NCBI GenBank assembly: GCA_032716605.1
Contig: CM064573.1
Coordinates: forward strand, 10,291,846-10,355,845
Direction: 5' to 3'
DNA from: Paralithodes platypus
Lineage: Eukaryota > Arthropoda > Malacostraca > Decapoda > Lithodidae
DNA length: 64,000 nucleotides
This document shows, piece after piece, positions 21,640 through 32,560 of the stretch (within the stretch, counting starts at the first letter, position 1; the number at the start of each line of letters is the position of its first letter). Made by a program: the position numbers and the translations under genes. The notes under the pieces were generated by a model, which searched no databases, was not told the origin of the DNA, and saw only the letters and a program-made list of their open reading frames with translations.

Positions 21640-22125
21640 GGCGCCTGACTGACTATTATCTAGTCCAACTGGCACCCGACCCCTTCTCCCAAACGACCAC
21701 GTTTACACTCATCTATTCACTAGCATTCTCCATTCATTCCTATTTATTACCACTTCTCTTGCCTGATCTATAGTCATTCCTTTATCTTCCAATGCTTGTC
21801 CTACAGTTTCTCCATCTTAATAAAGGTCTTCCTACCCCTTTACCTCCCCTTGCATCTGACTCACATATCCTCTTTGTAAGCCTTTCATCTTCCATTCGCT
21901 CAACATGTCCATACCAGCTCAGCACCCTTCTGTCCACTCTGGCCAACAAATGTACCTACTGCCCCACTTTCCTACGTATCTCTTCATTCCTCAATCTGTC
22001 TCTACGAGTCACTCCACACATACTCCTCAAGCAGCTCATCTCCATCAAATCCAGCTTTCTTCTCTCCTTTTTTCTTGAGAGCCCATGCCTCAGCCCCATA
22101 CATCACGGTTACATCCCTTGATACA
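21640..22125 (-). pseudogene. LINE RT C-terminal fragment (second, diverged family)
   Basis: Read on the minus strand it gives broken pieces typical of a non-LTR RT tail: VTVMYGAEAWALKKK, then a cysteine-containing RS-x-CGVTRRDR block and a WYGHVERMEDERLTK block. There are many stops and frame changes. It is more decayed than the neighbouring LINE, so probably an older insertion. Confidence 0.65.
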
Positions 22126-22385
22126 TTGCACCGACACTAAATTACTAGCTCAGGCTGTACTTGGTTATTAGGGCAGTATGTAATTAATTCCTCGTGCTGC
22201 TGTTCTGTAGGAGCTATATTATCTTTATCTTATCGTCATCTTTGCTAACTCTTTCATTATACACAAAGTAATTATGGGTGTGTAAAGGGCATTTAAAGTG
22301 TCCATAAAAATCTACCCATGTAAAGTATATTGGTGGTAATAACTCCCATCTTATGCCAATTACAAAACTTGGAATACCGTCGTTG

Positions 22386-22388
<3 letters not shown>

Positions 22389-22444
<56 letters not shown>
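22389..22444. repeat. (TA)n microsatellite
   Basis: About 56 bp of uninterrupted TA. Confidence 0.95.
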
Positions 22445-22448
<4 letters not shown>

Positions 22449-22494
22449 CTATGCCATAACTTCATTTATCTAAACCTGGTCATTACACATTTCA

Positions 22495-22690
22495 AATATA
22501 GGCAGTCTCGCTAACACTCGCCAGGAAACAATCGGCACTTACATGGCACTATATATCTTAATATTGACAAAGAAATGGTGCGAAAGGTCTTAAAATCGCC
22601 AAACTAATGGGCATAACATATCAAAACCAATAGGGCTAAACATGAGGAAGAAGGGGCCCAGAAAAATAAAACAAAATATCCCCTGTGGGA
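22495..22690 (+). mobile_element. F1 element, truncated and diverged
   Basis: Retains CTCGCTAACACTCGCCAGGA, ACTTACATGGCAC, GGTGCGAAAGGTCTTAAAAT, CGCCAAACTAATGGG and ATAGGGCTAAACATGAGG. The left part is missing and no TTAA is seen at the right. Confidence 0.7.
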
Positions 22691-22852
22691 GTCAGAGGCC
22701 TAACTGAGTTGGTTTTGACCCCATAGATCCCTAGAGGTCCTTCCTAAACTGCATAAACTAATCTAATGATAGCCCAACTATAGTGTCAAAATGCGTTATA
22801 ATCCTTACGTGGTTAAAGTTGCTATGCCTCATTATTAACCCTTTCAGGTGAC

Positions 22853-23262
22853 ATAAGAACATAAGAAATTGGGAGTCTGCAGAAAGCAGATTTGCCCACA
22901 CAAGGCAGATCCCTCTCACAGCCAACCCCAATTATAAGGCCTAATTATAAGCCCAGCTCACTAACACCATTAGGACTGACCTCACCGAAATGGTCAGAGG
23001 TCAGAACACGGGGGTTTGCAGGGCCCCTATTGGCCCACACCTGACAGATCCCTCTCACACCCAACCCATCTTGGCCATATGCCTATCTAATTTTATCTTA
23101 AAGCTCCCTATCGTTCTTGATCCCACTATAGCACTTGGTAGCCTATTCCACCCATCTACAACTCTGTTGCCAAACCAATATATGCCTTATCTTTTCTGAA
23201 ACAAAATTTATCTAATTTGAAACCATTTGTTCGAGTTCTATCGCTATCACTGAGCTTTAGTA
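22853..23262 (-). mobile_element. CR1-like LINE 3' end, minus strand
   Basis: Begins (plus strand) with ACATAAGAACATAAGAAATT, the inverse of the (TTCTTATG)-type 3' tail typical of CR1-like LINEs. It then runs through GGGAGTCTGCAGAAAGC and the RT C-terminal region. It stops at 23262, where the same family restarts in the opposite orientation. Confidence 0.8.
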
Positions 23263-23400
23263 CATTGATAGCGAAAGAACTCGAACAAATGGTTTCAAAT
23301 TAGATAAATTTAGTTTCAGAAAAGATATAGGCAAATATTGGTTTGGTAACAGTTGTAGATAGGTGGAATAGGCTACCAAGTCCTTTTAATGTTATTCTGG
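23263..23400 (+). mobile_element. CR1-like LINE fragment in inverted orientation
   Basis: GATAGCGAAAGAACTCGAAC through TGGAATAGGCTACCAAGTCC. It forms a head-to-head inverted pair with 22853-23262, with almost no spacer (about 10 bp). Confidence 0.75.
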
Positions 23401-23454
23401 CAACTATAAGCTTATTTTATTAAATTTAGGAAAGGCTTCTAACCAATAAAAGGC

Positions 23455-23575
23455 TACACACTATCTCAATTCATCCTTTTCGCTACCGCAGATCCTTACG
23501 AACCTGAATAATATCATCTAATAGTTACCAGCATATGATGAAAAGGACGTCGCTGGTACTGAATGGGTTAAGTAG
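23455..23575 (+). mobile_element. F2 MITE right half
   Basis: CTATCTCAATTCATCC, CTACCGCAGATCCTTACG, AAAAGGACGTCGCTGGTACT, GAATGGG-TTAA. The left half is missing. Confidence 0.75.
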
Positions 23576-23639
23576 TAAATGATGAACACGATAGTGAACT
23601 ATTGCTAAAGGAATAGTAAAACAATGGAAGAACGAGAAA

Positions 23640-24175
23640 AATAATATACATTTTCTATATGAAGAAAGGTTGAAGAAATTAGGCTTACATTCGTTAGAGA
23701 GACGCAGAGTTAGAGGGGATATGATAGAGGTGTTCAAGTGGGTTAGTGGGATTAATATAGGGGACATGAAAGATGTATTTAAGCTCAGTGTTAGCGAAAG
23801 AACTCGAACAAATAGTTTCAAATTAGATACATTTCGTTTCAGAAAAGATATAAGCAAATATTGGTTTGGTAATAGAGTTGTAGATAGGTGGAATAGGCTA
23901 CCAAGTGCTATAGTTGGATCAAGAACGATAGAGAGATTTAAGATAAAATTAGATAGGTATATTGACGAGATGGGTTGGGTGTGAGGGGGATCTGCCGGGT
24001 TTGGGCCAAACGGCACTCCGGAGACCCCCGTTTTCATATGTTAACCTCTGACCGATTTGGTGAGTTGGGCCTATAATTAGGCCTTATAATTAGGGTTGGG
24101 TGTTAGAGGGATCTGCCTTGCGTGGGCCAATCGGCTTTCTGCAGACTCCCACTTTCTCATGTTCTTATAAGAGGG
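23640..24175 (+). mobile_element. CR1-like LINE 3' end, best copy
   Basis: Open from about 23650 to 23984. It encodes YEERLKKLGLHSLERRRVRG, DMIEVFKWVSGI, the FRFRKDISKYWFGNRVVDRW block and WNRLPSAIVGSRTIERFKIK. This is the conserved C-terminal end of CR1-group RT proteins. The 3' UTR has two diverged tail versions (CCGGAGACCCCCGTTTTC and CTGCAGACTCCCACTTTC) and ends CATGTTCTTAT, a short octamer-like tail. 5' truncated at about 23640. Confidence 0.8.
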
Positions 24176-24254
24176 TTCTCACTATAAAAAGGTAAGGGTA
24201 TAGAAAGTGCATGAAAAAAGGTCTATAGTCTTGAGTCAACCCCCCCCCCCCCGA

Positions 24255-24713
24255 AAATATAACCGAAACTACCACTAATTTTCCCATGGTTTTTCTTTTT
24301 GGTTTTAGGTAGTTTTCATCATTATACAGTAGATGAAATTAGTTACAATCCCCAGAATACTTTATTTCTCCCATTATCCAGCGATCTTAAAACACTCAGA
24401 TGGAAGTCATTTTCAGAGTAAATATACAATTTTGTTTTGCCTTTGGATAGAGTATGTGTTGAGGGGGGGCTTTGTCCCCCCTCACCTCCCCCCATGAATT
24501 ATTGAAATCAGCATCTATTTTAACAGTAGGGGGCTTAATAAGAGTTTCACTGCCGTCAATAGGGAGAATTATATAGAGTTTTTTGTTTTTTCAGTACTTT
24601 ATATAGTGCACATAAAATGTATCTCCGGAGGTTGAAACACACTTTAATATGATCATTGCAACATCCTTATTCTATAATAGCCTTCAAATATTGAGAAATA
24701 ATAAAAATCAAAA
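24255..24713 (+). repeat. Left arm of a long inverted repeat
   Basis: About 450 bp whose reverse complement lies at about 27250-27697. Landmarks are GAAAATATAACCGAAACTAC at the outer end, CATCATTATACAGTAGATG, GGGGGGGCTTTGTCCCCCC, TATCTCCGGAGGTTGAAAC and TATTCTATAATAGCCTTC at the inner end. A related element occurs at 61150-61900, so the arms are copies of a dispersed family. Confidence 0.85.
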
Positions 24714-25204
24714 AAGGAAAAGAGGGGAAACAAATGAAACAAAAAAATCAAATAGGAAAAGTGGGGATTGGGCCTGAATAAATAGTAAATAAATAGAATC
24801 ATTGGGTATATAATAATATCGATGGTGATTTACCTTGCTATCCTTCTATAAGATGTCTCTATGGCCACCAGTATACCATAAAGTGGGTAGATATTGTTAT
24901 GGCCACTTTAATTACCCTTTTCATATCCATTATTATTGACAGTTCCGGCACGAGGGGTGGTCTGGCCAGGTGTGTTATTACCATTAACACCGGTAGATGT
25001 AATTATAGAGTCGGTAGAAAGGAGGGAGTGGTTATCGCGGCCTAGTAACGTACTGGTATATAATGTACTGGTATATATTCCTTCTCTCATCCCTTAATGT
25101 AAACATAAAATCCTGTATTTACTACATGATCATTCAAAATATATGTTGGATTAGAGAACATCATATCTACAGTTCCGGATGACACAATATGTAATTTTAT
25201 CAGC
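24714..25204. other. Unassigned interior segment between the inverted arms
   Basis: AT-rich, with a GC-richer patch near 24945-25050. I see no protein motif, so I cannot say whether it belongs to the element or was brought in by the LINE. Confidence 0.4.
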
Positions 25205-27215
25205 ATCAGGAGGGGAGTGAAAGGTACAGCATGGTGGACAGAAGAGATAAGAATAGCTGTGGAAAAAAAGAAGAAAGCATATAGAGAGTGGTTGGGTAGT
25301 AGAGGGAATGAAGATTTCGAGAGACAGAAACGAGCGAGGTACGTGGAAAGTAATAGGGTGGTGAAGAGAGTAGTGAAGGAAAGTAAGAGAAGAGTAAATG
25401 AGGAATTTGGAAGGAATCTGACTGTAAAATGGAGGGAGAGTAAGAAACTGTTCTGGAAACAAGTCAAGAAAGTTAGGGAAGGTAGCAAGGGAAACAGTAA
25501 GGGTGTGAAAGATAAGAATGGGAGAATGCTAGCCGAGAAGCAAGAGAGAGTCGAAAGATGGAGGGAGTACTTCAATGAGTTGCTAAATGTAAGGAATGAA
25601 GAGCCAGCAAACATAGCTGGATATAGTATGGGAGGGAGAAGAAGAGAAGTAGTGGAAGAGGAGGTGGGGATCAGGAGGTCAGAAGTGTGGGAAGCCATGA
25701 AAAGAGTGAAGTTGGGGAAAGCACCAGGACCAGATGGAGTGTGTGGGGAAATGTTGAGGTATGGTGGTGAGATAGTGATAGAATGGGTATGGAAAATGTG
25801 CAAACTAGCATGGGAGAAGGGGAGTGCACCCGAAGACTGGCATAATAGTCCCCCTATATAAGGGGAAAGGGAAAAGAGGAGTGTGTGGTAACCACCGAGG
25901 AATATGTCTTCTAAGCGTAGTAGGGAAGGTATACAGTAGGGTAGTGATTGAGAGAGTGAGAGTGAGAACGGAGAAATGGATAGGCAACGAGCAGGGAGGT
26001 TTTAGGAAGGGAAGAGGATGTGTCGATCAGATTTTTACACTGAATTGTGTTGTGGAGAAATATCTGGAGAAGAAACAAAAGGTGTATGTTGCCTTTATGG
26101 ACTTGGAGAAGGCCTATGCCAGAGTGGATAGAGAAGGTTTGTGGAAAGTACTTAGAATATACAGAGTAGATGGCAAGTTGCTGAAAGCAGTGAAGAGCAT
26201 GTATGAGGGTGCAAAGGCGGCAGTACGTGTGGAGAGGGAGCAGAGCGAGTTCTTTGACCTGAATGTTGGTTTGAAACAGGGGTGTGTGATGTCCCTGTGG
26301 TTGTTTACTGTATATATGGATGGAGTCATGAAAAAAATACTATCAAGAGCAGTGGATGTTGGTGTATCACTGAAAAGGGAGGGAATTGAGTGGAAGCTAC
26401 CTATACTGCTGTTTGCAGATGATACAGTTCTGATGAGTGATAATGAATGGGAGTTGCAGGGTCTGGTAAATGAGTTTGGAACAGTGTGCGAAAAACGGAA
26501 TTTGAAGGTAAATGCGGGGAAGAGCAAGGTTATGGTCTTCGAAAGGGGTGAAGTCACAGAGTGTGAGGTGAAGCTGAACGGTCAGGCTATGGAGATCGTC
26601 AACTCTTTTAAGTATCTGGGCAGTGTGTTGAGTAAAGATGGGACTATGGATGAAGAAGTGCGGGATAGGGTACAACAGGGGAAGAGGGTTGTAGGAACGC
26701 TAAAAGCAGTAACAAGAAATAGGGTGGTCAGTATGGAAGTGAAGAAGTCCTTGCATGACAGTGTGGTAATCCCGACACTGACTCACGGAAGCGAAGCATG
26801 GACGTTGGTTGACAGACTCAGACCAAGAGTGAGAGCAGTGGAAATGAATTACTTAAGGAGTGCGTGCGGAGTTACATGGAGGGATAGACAGACTAATGAG
26901 GAAGTAAGAAGGAGGTGTGGTGTGGAGGTAGATGTGCTGGAAAGTGTGAAAAGGAACAACTTGAGATGGTTCGGGCATATGGAACGTATGGAAAGCGAGA
27001 GAATGACTAAGAGGGTGTACGAGAGCGAGGTGGAGGGACAGAGAGGGAGAGGTAGGCCGAAAGAGAGGTGGAAGGATGGAGTGAAGAAGTACAGGAACGA
27101 AGGCGGTGCTGGTTGGGGGGAGGGGCGTCGACTGACTGGGGACAGAGGTGCATTGGGGCGGTTCGTTCGTGGCCACCCCTTCGGGGATCACGGCGTCAGG
27201 CAATAGATATAGATA
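25205..27215 (+). mobile_element. LINE (RTE-like), 2-kb 3' portion with (ATAG) tail
   Basis: Same family as 19897-21455 but longer and better kept. The 3' end is GGGGATCACGGCGTCAGGCA followed by ATAGATATAGATAGAT. The 5' end lies near 25205, and the apurinic endonuclease domain is missing. It sits between the arms of the 24.25-27.7 kb inverted repeat. Confidence 0.85.
25217..27206 (+). pseudogene. LINE reverse transcriptase, one frameshift from open over ~660 codons
   Basis: The first frame (25217-25861) carries the linker region rich in K/R and the RT entry GKAPGPDGVCGEML near 25715-25760. A frame change near 25840-25855 shifts to the second frame (25824-27206). That frame continues IVPLYKGKGKRG, GICLLSVVGKVYSRV, GGFRKGRGCVDQIF, VAFMDLEKAYARVD, VGLKQGCVMSLWLF, LLFADDTVLMSD, FKYLGSVLSKDGTMD, LRWFGHMERM and a basic GRGRPKERWKDGVKKY tail. 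Catalytic FADD is intact near 26415-26426. Family consensus residues are altered in places (KAYAR where the 20.9-kb copy has KAYDR). It copies its own RNA in principle, but this copy lacks the endonuclease and is frameshifted. Confidence 0.9.
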
Positions 27216-27249
27216 GATCAGCATTTTTGGTAGTTATTACCGAAGCTAC

Positions 27250-27697
27250 CACTCATTATTTCTCAATATTTGAAGGCTATTATAGAATAAGGATGTTGCA
27301 AAGATAATTTTAAAATTTGTTTTAACCTCCGGAGATACATTTTACGTGCACTATATAAAGCACTTTAAAAAACAAAACAAAACTCCCTATAGATGGCAGT
27401 GAAACGCTTTATTAAGCCCCTAACTGTTAAAATAGATGCTGATTTCAGTAAGTCATGGTAGGGGGGGGGGGGGGCACAGTCCCCCCTCAACCCATCCTGT
27501 ATCCAAAGGCAAAACAAAAATATATTTACTCTGAAAATGACTTACATCTGAGTATTTTAAAATCGCTGGATAACGGGAGAAAAACAAATCTGGGGATTGT
27601 AACTAATTTCAACTACTGTATAATGACGAAAACTACCTAAAGCCAATATGAAAAACATGGGAATATTAGTGTTAGTTTCGGTTATATTTTCCGAATT
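27250..27697 (-). repeat. Right arm of the long inverted repeat
   Basis: Reverse complement of 24255-24713. Inner end CAATATTTGAAGGCTATT, outer end GTTTCGGTTATATTTTC. The poly-G run (27462-27473) is the counterpart of the GGGGGGG/CCCCCC hairpin of the left arm. Divergence is moderate (several short indels). Confidence 0.85.
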
Positions 27698-27895
27698 TTT
27701 GTTTAACTTGCAGAAAGATTTGAGCAATATTATTGAATAGTCCACTAAGTGGTAAATGTCATTTAATGTAAATGTATGGCAGTTGTTGCCGATTGGCTGT
27801 AAAAAATAAAATATGGGTTATGAGATCATGGATCATACACTATATCAGAAATATACACTTTTACGATCCAGCCCACTGAGAATCCCTCACCTTCG
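27698..27895. other. No recognisable feature
   Basis: Short spacer, AT-rich; nothing assignable. Confidence 0.5.
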
Positions 27896-28209
27896 GTACA
27901 CTCGGATACCATAGTCTCTAGCCAAGTTTTTCTGGCAAGAGGTGAGGCCGAGACCCTTTCTGGATAGCGGTCCACAATGATGGTTAGGGGTGAAGTTTGG
28001 GAGAGAGGGAAACGCACACACAAACACAGTATGAAGCATTTGAGGCAGGATTTGAAGACATTAAAAGATTCACATTGTGCTCCTTTGTGTGTTTCCCTAT
28101 CTCCCAAACCCCACTCCTAACCATCACTGTGGGCCGCTGTCCAGAAAGGGTCCGAGCCTCACCTCTTGCCAAGGAGGGGTGGGCTAGAGACTATGGTATC
28201 CGAGTGTAC
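27896..28209. repeat. Foldback element, ~125-bp arms
   Basis: GTACACTCGGATACCATAGT at the left is the inverse of ACTATGGTATCCGAGTGTAC at the right. The arms continue through AGGTGAGGC..GAGACCCTTTCTGG, GGTTAGGGGTGAAGTTTGGG and GGGAAACGCACACACAAA. The loop is about 60 bp. No target duplication is recognised and this is the only copy in the window. Confidence 0.8.
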
Positions 28210-28434
28210 AAACAGTTAATATAGGGCTTGGAGAATTTTCCGAATAACATCCAAAAATGTATATCTTTATTAGAATATAATTACCAAAACTTAAATAATT
28301 GAACATTCACCTACTTGTTTATTAGATTTAATTTTGATAAGGGTACTGGTATTGCTGTATTATAGGATTGGACTATACCTGGTTGCTGCATTTGGCGAAT
28401 CACTAACTAAACCCATTTATGTAATTTAAATAAA

Positions 28435-28673
28435 GTATTTCAGGTCAATATTTAAGAGTCGCACCACAGCTGGGATCTCATTTCTAATGGTAGTTTTGGG
28501 TTCCTATCATGCTATGCCTCATTGCTATATACTTTTTATCCACGGGAATTTTTTTTTCTTGATTTTTTTTTTTTTTAGCATTAACCTAACCTAACCTAAC
28601 CTAACCTAACCTAACCTAATAGCCCCCAAATACATTTAGGTTAGGTTAGGTTAGGTTTTTTGGTTAGGTTAAT

Positions 28674-28709
<36 letters not shown>

Positions 28710-28818
28710 GTGGATAAAACGTATATAGCAATGAAGCATAGAATGATAGGAACCCAAAACTACCATTAGAAATGAGATCACAGCTGTGGTGCGACTCGTA
28801 AATATTGACCGTATTTTA
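28435..28818. mobile_element. F4 foldback element with 8-bp target duplication and telomere-motif tip
   Basis: Termini are GGTCAATATTTAAGAGTC (28443) and the inverse ending AATATTGACC (28810). Flanking direct repeats are GTATTTCA (28435-28442) and GTATTTTA (28811-28818), 7 of 8 identical. The arms run through GATCTCATTTCTAATGGTAG and GGGTTCCTATCAT. Toward the tip each arm has a T/A run; the tip holds (CCTAA)n at 28587-28619 and (TTAGG)n at about 28638-28657 around TAGCCCCCAAATACATT. An 8-bp duplication fits the hAT or P type. No coding. Confidence 0.85.
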
Positions 28819-29884
28819 TAATATATGTAAATTCAAATTATAATGTTAACAATATTGGTATATATAACTACACATAATTAATAGTATTCACGTTGTACCG
28901 ACCACCTATTCTCTCTCCCTTAACTCAAACCTAACCCCCATTTGGCCAACCGAGAAAAAAATAATTAAGTTATACTTAGCTGAGAGACTCCATTAATTAT
29001 ATATGCGGTGGATAAGTCACTGAGGTGCGGCGATATGTACCCTTTACACCGTCTAGTTTAACACTGACCTTATAATTTATAATCTTAGTTCTGGCTCAGT
29101 TTGACTCTTCAATACGAAACAGTTGCTGTGTCAAACTATTCGTTATAAATATACTGTATATTTCTTAGTTCTAGGTTGTAATGTACACTCACCAGCCATA
29201 GTACCTACACACCCATTTGAGTCTTTGAGTATTTAAAGCCAAGTTATGAAGCCTCTGGGATATAACAGAACATTGGATTGTCTCGCTTGGGTTCGATACA
29301 GGTTCAAATTGGTGAGCAGGTATTATGGCTTATGACTGTACATGGTTTCACTAAAGTGTTCAATTGAGTATTCGAAGCTTCAACAGCTCGATTAATGAAA
29401 TGATATGATATCATATTAAATATATACTTATATTATATCTGTACTTAACTTATGGTTCATATTAATTAATATCCCCACACTCGTCATAATAATTATAATT
29501 ATGTATTACGAAGTATAGAATCATATTTCCATATATTGTACAATCAGGGGTATTAAGTGTTGTCATAGATTCCAGTGGTTTTCGCTCAAGAAGTGTTATT
29601 GGTATCTTTACAGTTACTGGGAAGATTGCTTATCCCTCAGAGTATTAGTCAATGTCCGAAACTTTGTGAAATATCTGACAACACTTATTAACCTCGACCG
29701 TACGTCCATACATATTTTCAGGCAATAGTTGGGCCTGAAGCATTGATTGAAGCAGAATTGATAGACATGAACTCGTACTTGAAACAAAATAGAAGAAACT
29801 AGTACAAAATTAATGAACCAATGGGTATTATTTCTTCTCCATTTATTAGGAGTAGCATTATATAAACCTTAAACCTCATAACCC
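28819..29884. other. No recognisable feature
   Basis: About 1 kb of AT-rich intergenic sequence without repeats, motifs or coding signal that I can support. Confidence 0.5.
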
Positions 29885-30946
29885 TTAAGGGGGGATGAGC
29901 CGGTTTTCTGGACCACTTTCTCCCTCATGTTTAGCCCCATTAATTTTCAGATGTTAAGATGTTTGCCCCATTAGTAAGTCGATTTTAAGACCTTTCGCCC
30001 CATTTCTTCGTCAATTTTTAGACCTTTCGTGCTATCTACTATGGGTTTCAGAGGCCGTGTTACATCGTTTTTTGGGAATAACTTCTTAACAAACAGTTGG
30101 ATCAGTATAATATTTTCACACGGCTTTTTTCACACCGTGCCCTAATTTTCGTCAATATAGTGCATTACCAAAAGTGTATAATTAAGCCACTTGTCCTTGT
30201 GTCATGAGGTTAAAGTCACACATTAATGACACAGAAACGAACAAGGCTACCGTGGCTTACCTGTGAGAACCACCAAACCATTATTGCTCCTCCATCAAAC
30301 AAGGTAGTAATCACTCACCACCCAACCCTACTATCGCCTTTAAATTCTAGTTATCTGTCAATATCAAATATAAATATACAAAAGTATGTTTTTTTGTATA
30401 TTTATATTTTTATATCGACAGATAATTTGAATTTAAAGGTGTTAGTAGGGTTGGGTGGTGGCTGATAACTACCGTGTTTGATGGAGGAGCAATAATGGTT
30501 TGGTGGTTCTCACAGGTAAGCCACGGTAGTCTTGTTCGTTTCTGTGTCATTAATGTGTGACTTTAACTTCATGACACAGGGACAAGTGGCTTAATTATAC
30601 ACTTTTGGCAATGCACTATATTGACGAAAATTAGGGCACGGTGTGAAAAAACCTGTGTCAAAATATCATACTGATCCAACTGTTTGTTAAGAAGTTATTC
30701 CCGAAAAACGATGTAACACGGCCTCTGAAACGCATATTTTTTCCCTGGCGAACGATAGTGAACCTGTAATGTTGGAAGAACCGGCCTTCGGCCGGGACAT
30801 TTTTCTACCGAAAAATTTACAAATTAAGCTAGGAGGGGGATCTAATGGATGTTTTTATTTTAAATTTGATGGAGGTCTAGGGAGGAAACTAGATAAATAA
30901 TGAATACATGCAAAAATCGCCCAAAAAGTGAACCATCCCCCTTTAA
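29885..30946 (-). mobile_element. F1 element (minus orientation) carrying a 697-bp palindrome
   Basis: TTAA at 29885-29888 and 30943-30946. Minus orientation of the family: GGGGGGATGAGCCGGTTTT, CCCTCATGTTTAGCCCCATT, and beyond the insert CCGGCCTTCGGCCGGGAC and TCTAGGGAGGAAAC. The insert splits the module between CCTTTCGTGCTATCTA and TTTTCCCTGGCG, replacing the expected GGTGTCGATT. Confidence 0.85.
30040..30736. mobile_element. 697-bp near-perfect palindromic element
   Basis: Begins TATGGGTTTCAGAGGCCGTG and ends with its inverse CACGGCCTCTGAAACGCATA; the centre is near 30388. The arms of about 345 bp differ by scattered substitutions. Landmarks are CACATTAATGACACAGAAAC, GGAGCAATAATGGTTTGG and CATTATTGCTCCTCCATC. 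It has no usable open frame and no clear target duplication. It inserted after the host F1 copy. Confidence 0.8.
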
Positions 30947-30954
30947 TATATAAA

Positions 30955-31362
30955 TTTATCTTCAAAATATAAAGAAGCAAATTGAAGGATTTTGACTTAA
31001 AGCTACCCTATAACTGTCGTTATTATTCGACACTGAAGAATCTCAGATTATATTTATACATTTTACATTCAGATTATATATTATATAATCTGAATGCAAA
31101 ATTTGATACAGTTTGATTAGATCACATTGACGATTAGGGCTACATAAGAATATAGATATAGAGAGAGAGTCTGGGGAATTACAAGAGGTACGGTAGCGCT
31201 AATAAGTCATGTCTCACCTGTCATTACGTTCGGCACGCTTTGTGTTGTATTATTGTCTGCCATATGTTGAATAGGGAGGGTAAGTGTAGGATCATGTTTA
31301 TATATCTCACTCGTAATGAATAAATCAAGTTTTAGACATTACTGATACCAATTATTGGTATA

Positions 31363-31403
<41 letters not shown>

Positions 31404-31944
31404 GGTATATATATATATAAAACTTTATCTTAGCTTATAGGCGCCCAATAATCAACTGTTTTGTCTTCTCCTTTCAACTACAGTACCCTTACAATATAGT
31501 ACCATATCAGGCAGTAGAAAGTGGTAGATGGTTCTGTATTATCATTATTCTACATTCTACCAGCACACACACAAACACACACTCTCTCTCTCACTCCGAT
31601 TGTGAAGCAGTAAATAAAGGTTTCAAGTCAAATACAATATCGCTCACTTTCACACGCTCATTCTCTCTCTCTCTCAGTAAACACACACCAGAGTCACAAG
31701 GGGTGGTCTGGATGGTCGAAAGGAAACACTGGTCCTCATGATGGTTAATAGAGAGAGAGAGAGAGAGAGAGATTTGGCTTAATAACTTTAGATTTCTACC
31801 TTAAAGAGTGGATACAGGTAGATAATTACGTATTTCGACTCAATAGCTGTTTATGGTAAAATAGTTCAGTTACAATTGGGCACAACATATCCATGCCTTG
31901 GCCATGTTCAGTACAACATGGGTCAATTTTACTAATTATATTTT
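30955..31944. other. Spacer with microsatellites
   Basis: A short palindrome TATAATCTGAAT..ATTCAGATTATA near 31069-31095; (TA)n with a central CCGG at 31364-31419; CA/CT repeats near 31565-31590 and 31660-31690; (GA)n at 31750-31772. No gene is seen. Confidence 0.6.
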
Positions 31945-32035
31945 TCTATTGACAAATTTACAAGCTTATCTTGAAGGGGGGTCTTGGGGGTGTTTTTGTT
32001 TTAAGCTTGATGGAAGTCTAGTGAGGAACCTACAA
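31945..32035 (-). mobile_element. F1 element fragment, minus orientation
   Basis: CAAGCTTATCTTGAAGGGGG, TAAGCTTGATGGAAGTCTAG and GAGGAACC match the left part of F1 in inverse. The rest is missing. Confidence 0.65.
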
Positions 32036-32213
32036 AATATATGCATCATAACATCAATACTGTGATATAATAATCAAGTTACAATAAAGGAAAACAAAAT
32101 AATGGTTTGGCCAAATTTACAAAAAAAGAACATCAATACAGACATTACAGTTTCTTGAGTAAAAACTCCAAATTAAACGTCGTTCACATGAAAGCATGAC
32201 AACCAAATGCACA

Positions 32214-32216
<3 letters not shown>

Positions 32217-32286
<70 letters not shown>

Positions 32287-32310
32287 CGAGAGAGCGAGAG
32301 AGAGAGAGGG
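32217..32310. repeat. (GA)n microsatellite
   Basis: Long GA run followed by interrupted GAGC units. Confidence 0.95.
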
Positions 32311-32531
32311 AGAGCAGGTAGAGACTCCAAGAAGGGTAAACTCAGGACAGATGCCAGGGGTGGGATTCGTCACGGGCCATCACCAAACTCGGCCTGGTTC
32401 ACGGAGGAAATTACTACTTTAACACCCAACATCTAATTTACCTGGGTAGCTAATTATGTCTTCATTATATGGTACTCATTGCTTTGAAGTCATTTACGGT
32501 ATCCTACTATACTATTTCCTTCTAACGCGTT

Positions 32532-32560
32532 CGTTAACCCATTCAGTACCGGTGACGTCC
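32532..32560 (+). mobile_element. F2 terminus fragment
   Basis: GTTAACCCATTCAGTACCGG then TGACGTCCTTTTC: the F2 left end only. It lies at the 3' boundary of the neighbouring LINE. Confidence 0.6.

Noticed and set aside
25217..27206. Intact host gene of about 660 codons
   Set aside because: RT motifs, a frameshift, the ATAG tail and a second truncated copy at 19.9-21.5 kb show it is a LINE.
28580..28660. Internal telomere or chromosome-fusion scar
   Set aside because: CCTAA/TTAGG runs are only a few units long and sit exactly at foldback tips with mobile-element target duplications. Transposition explains them better.
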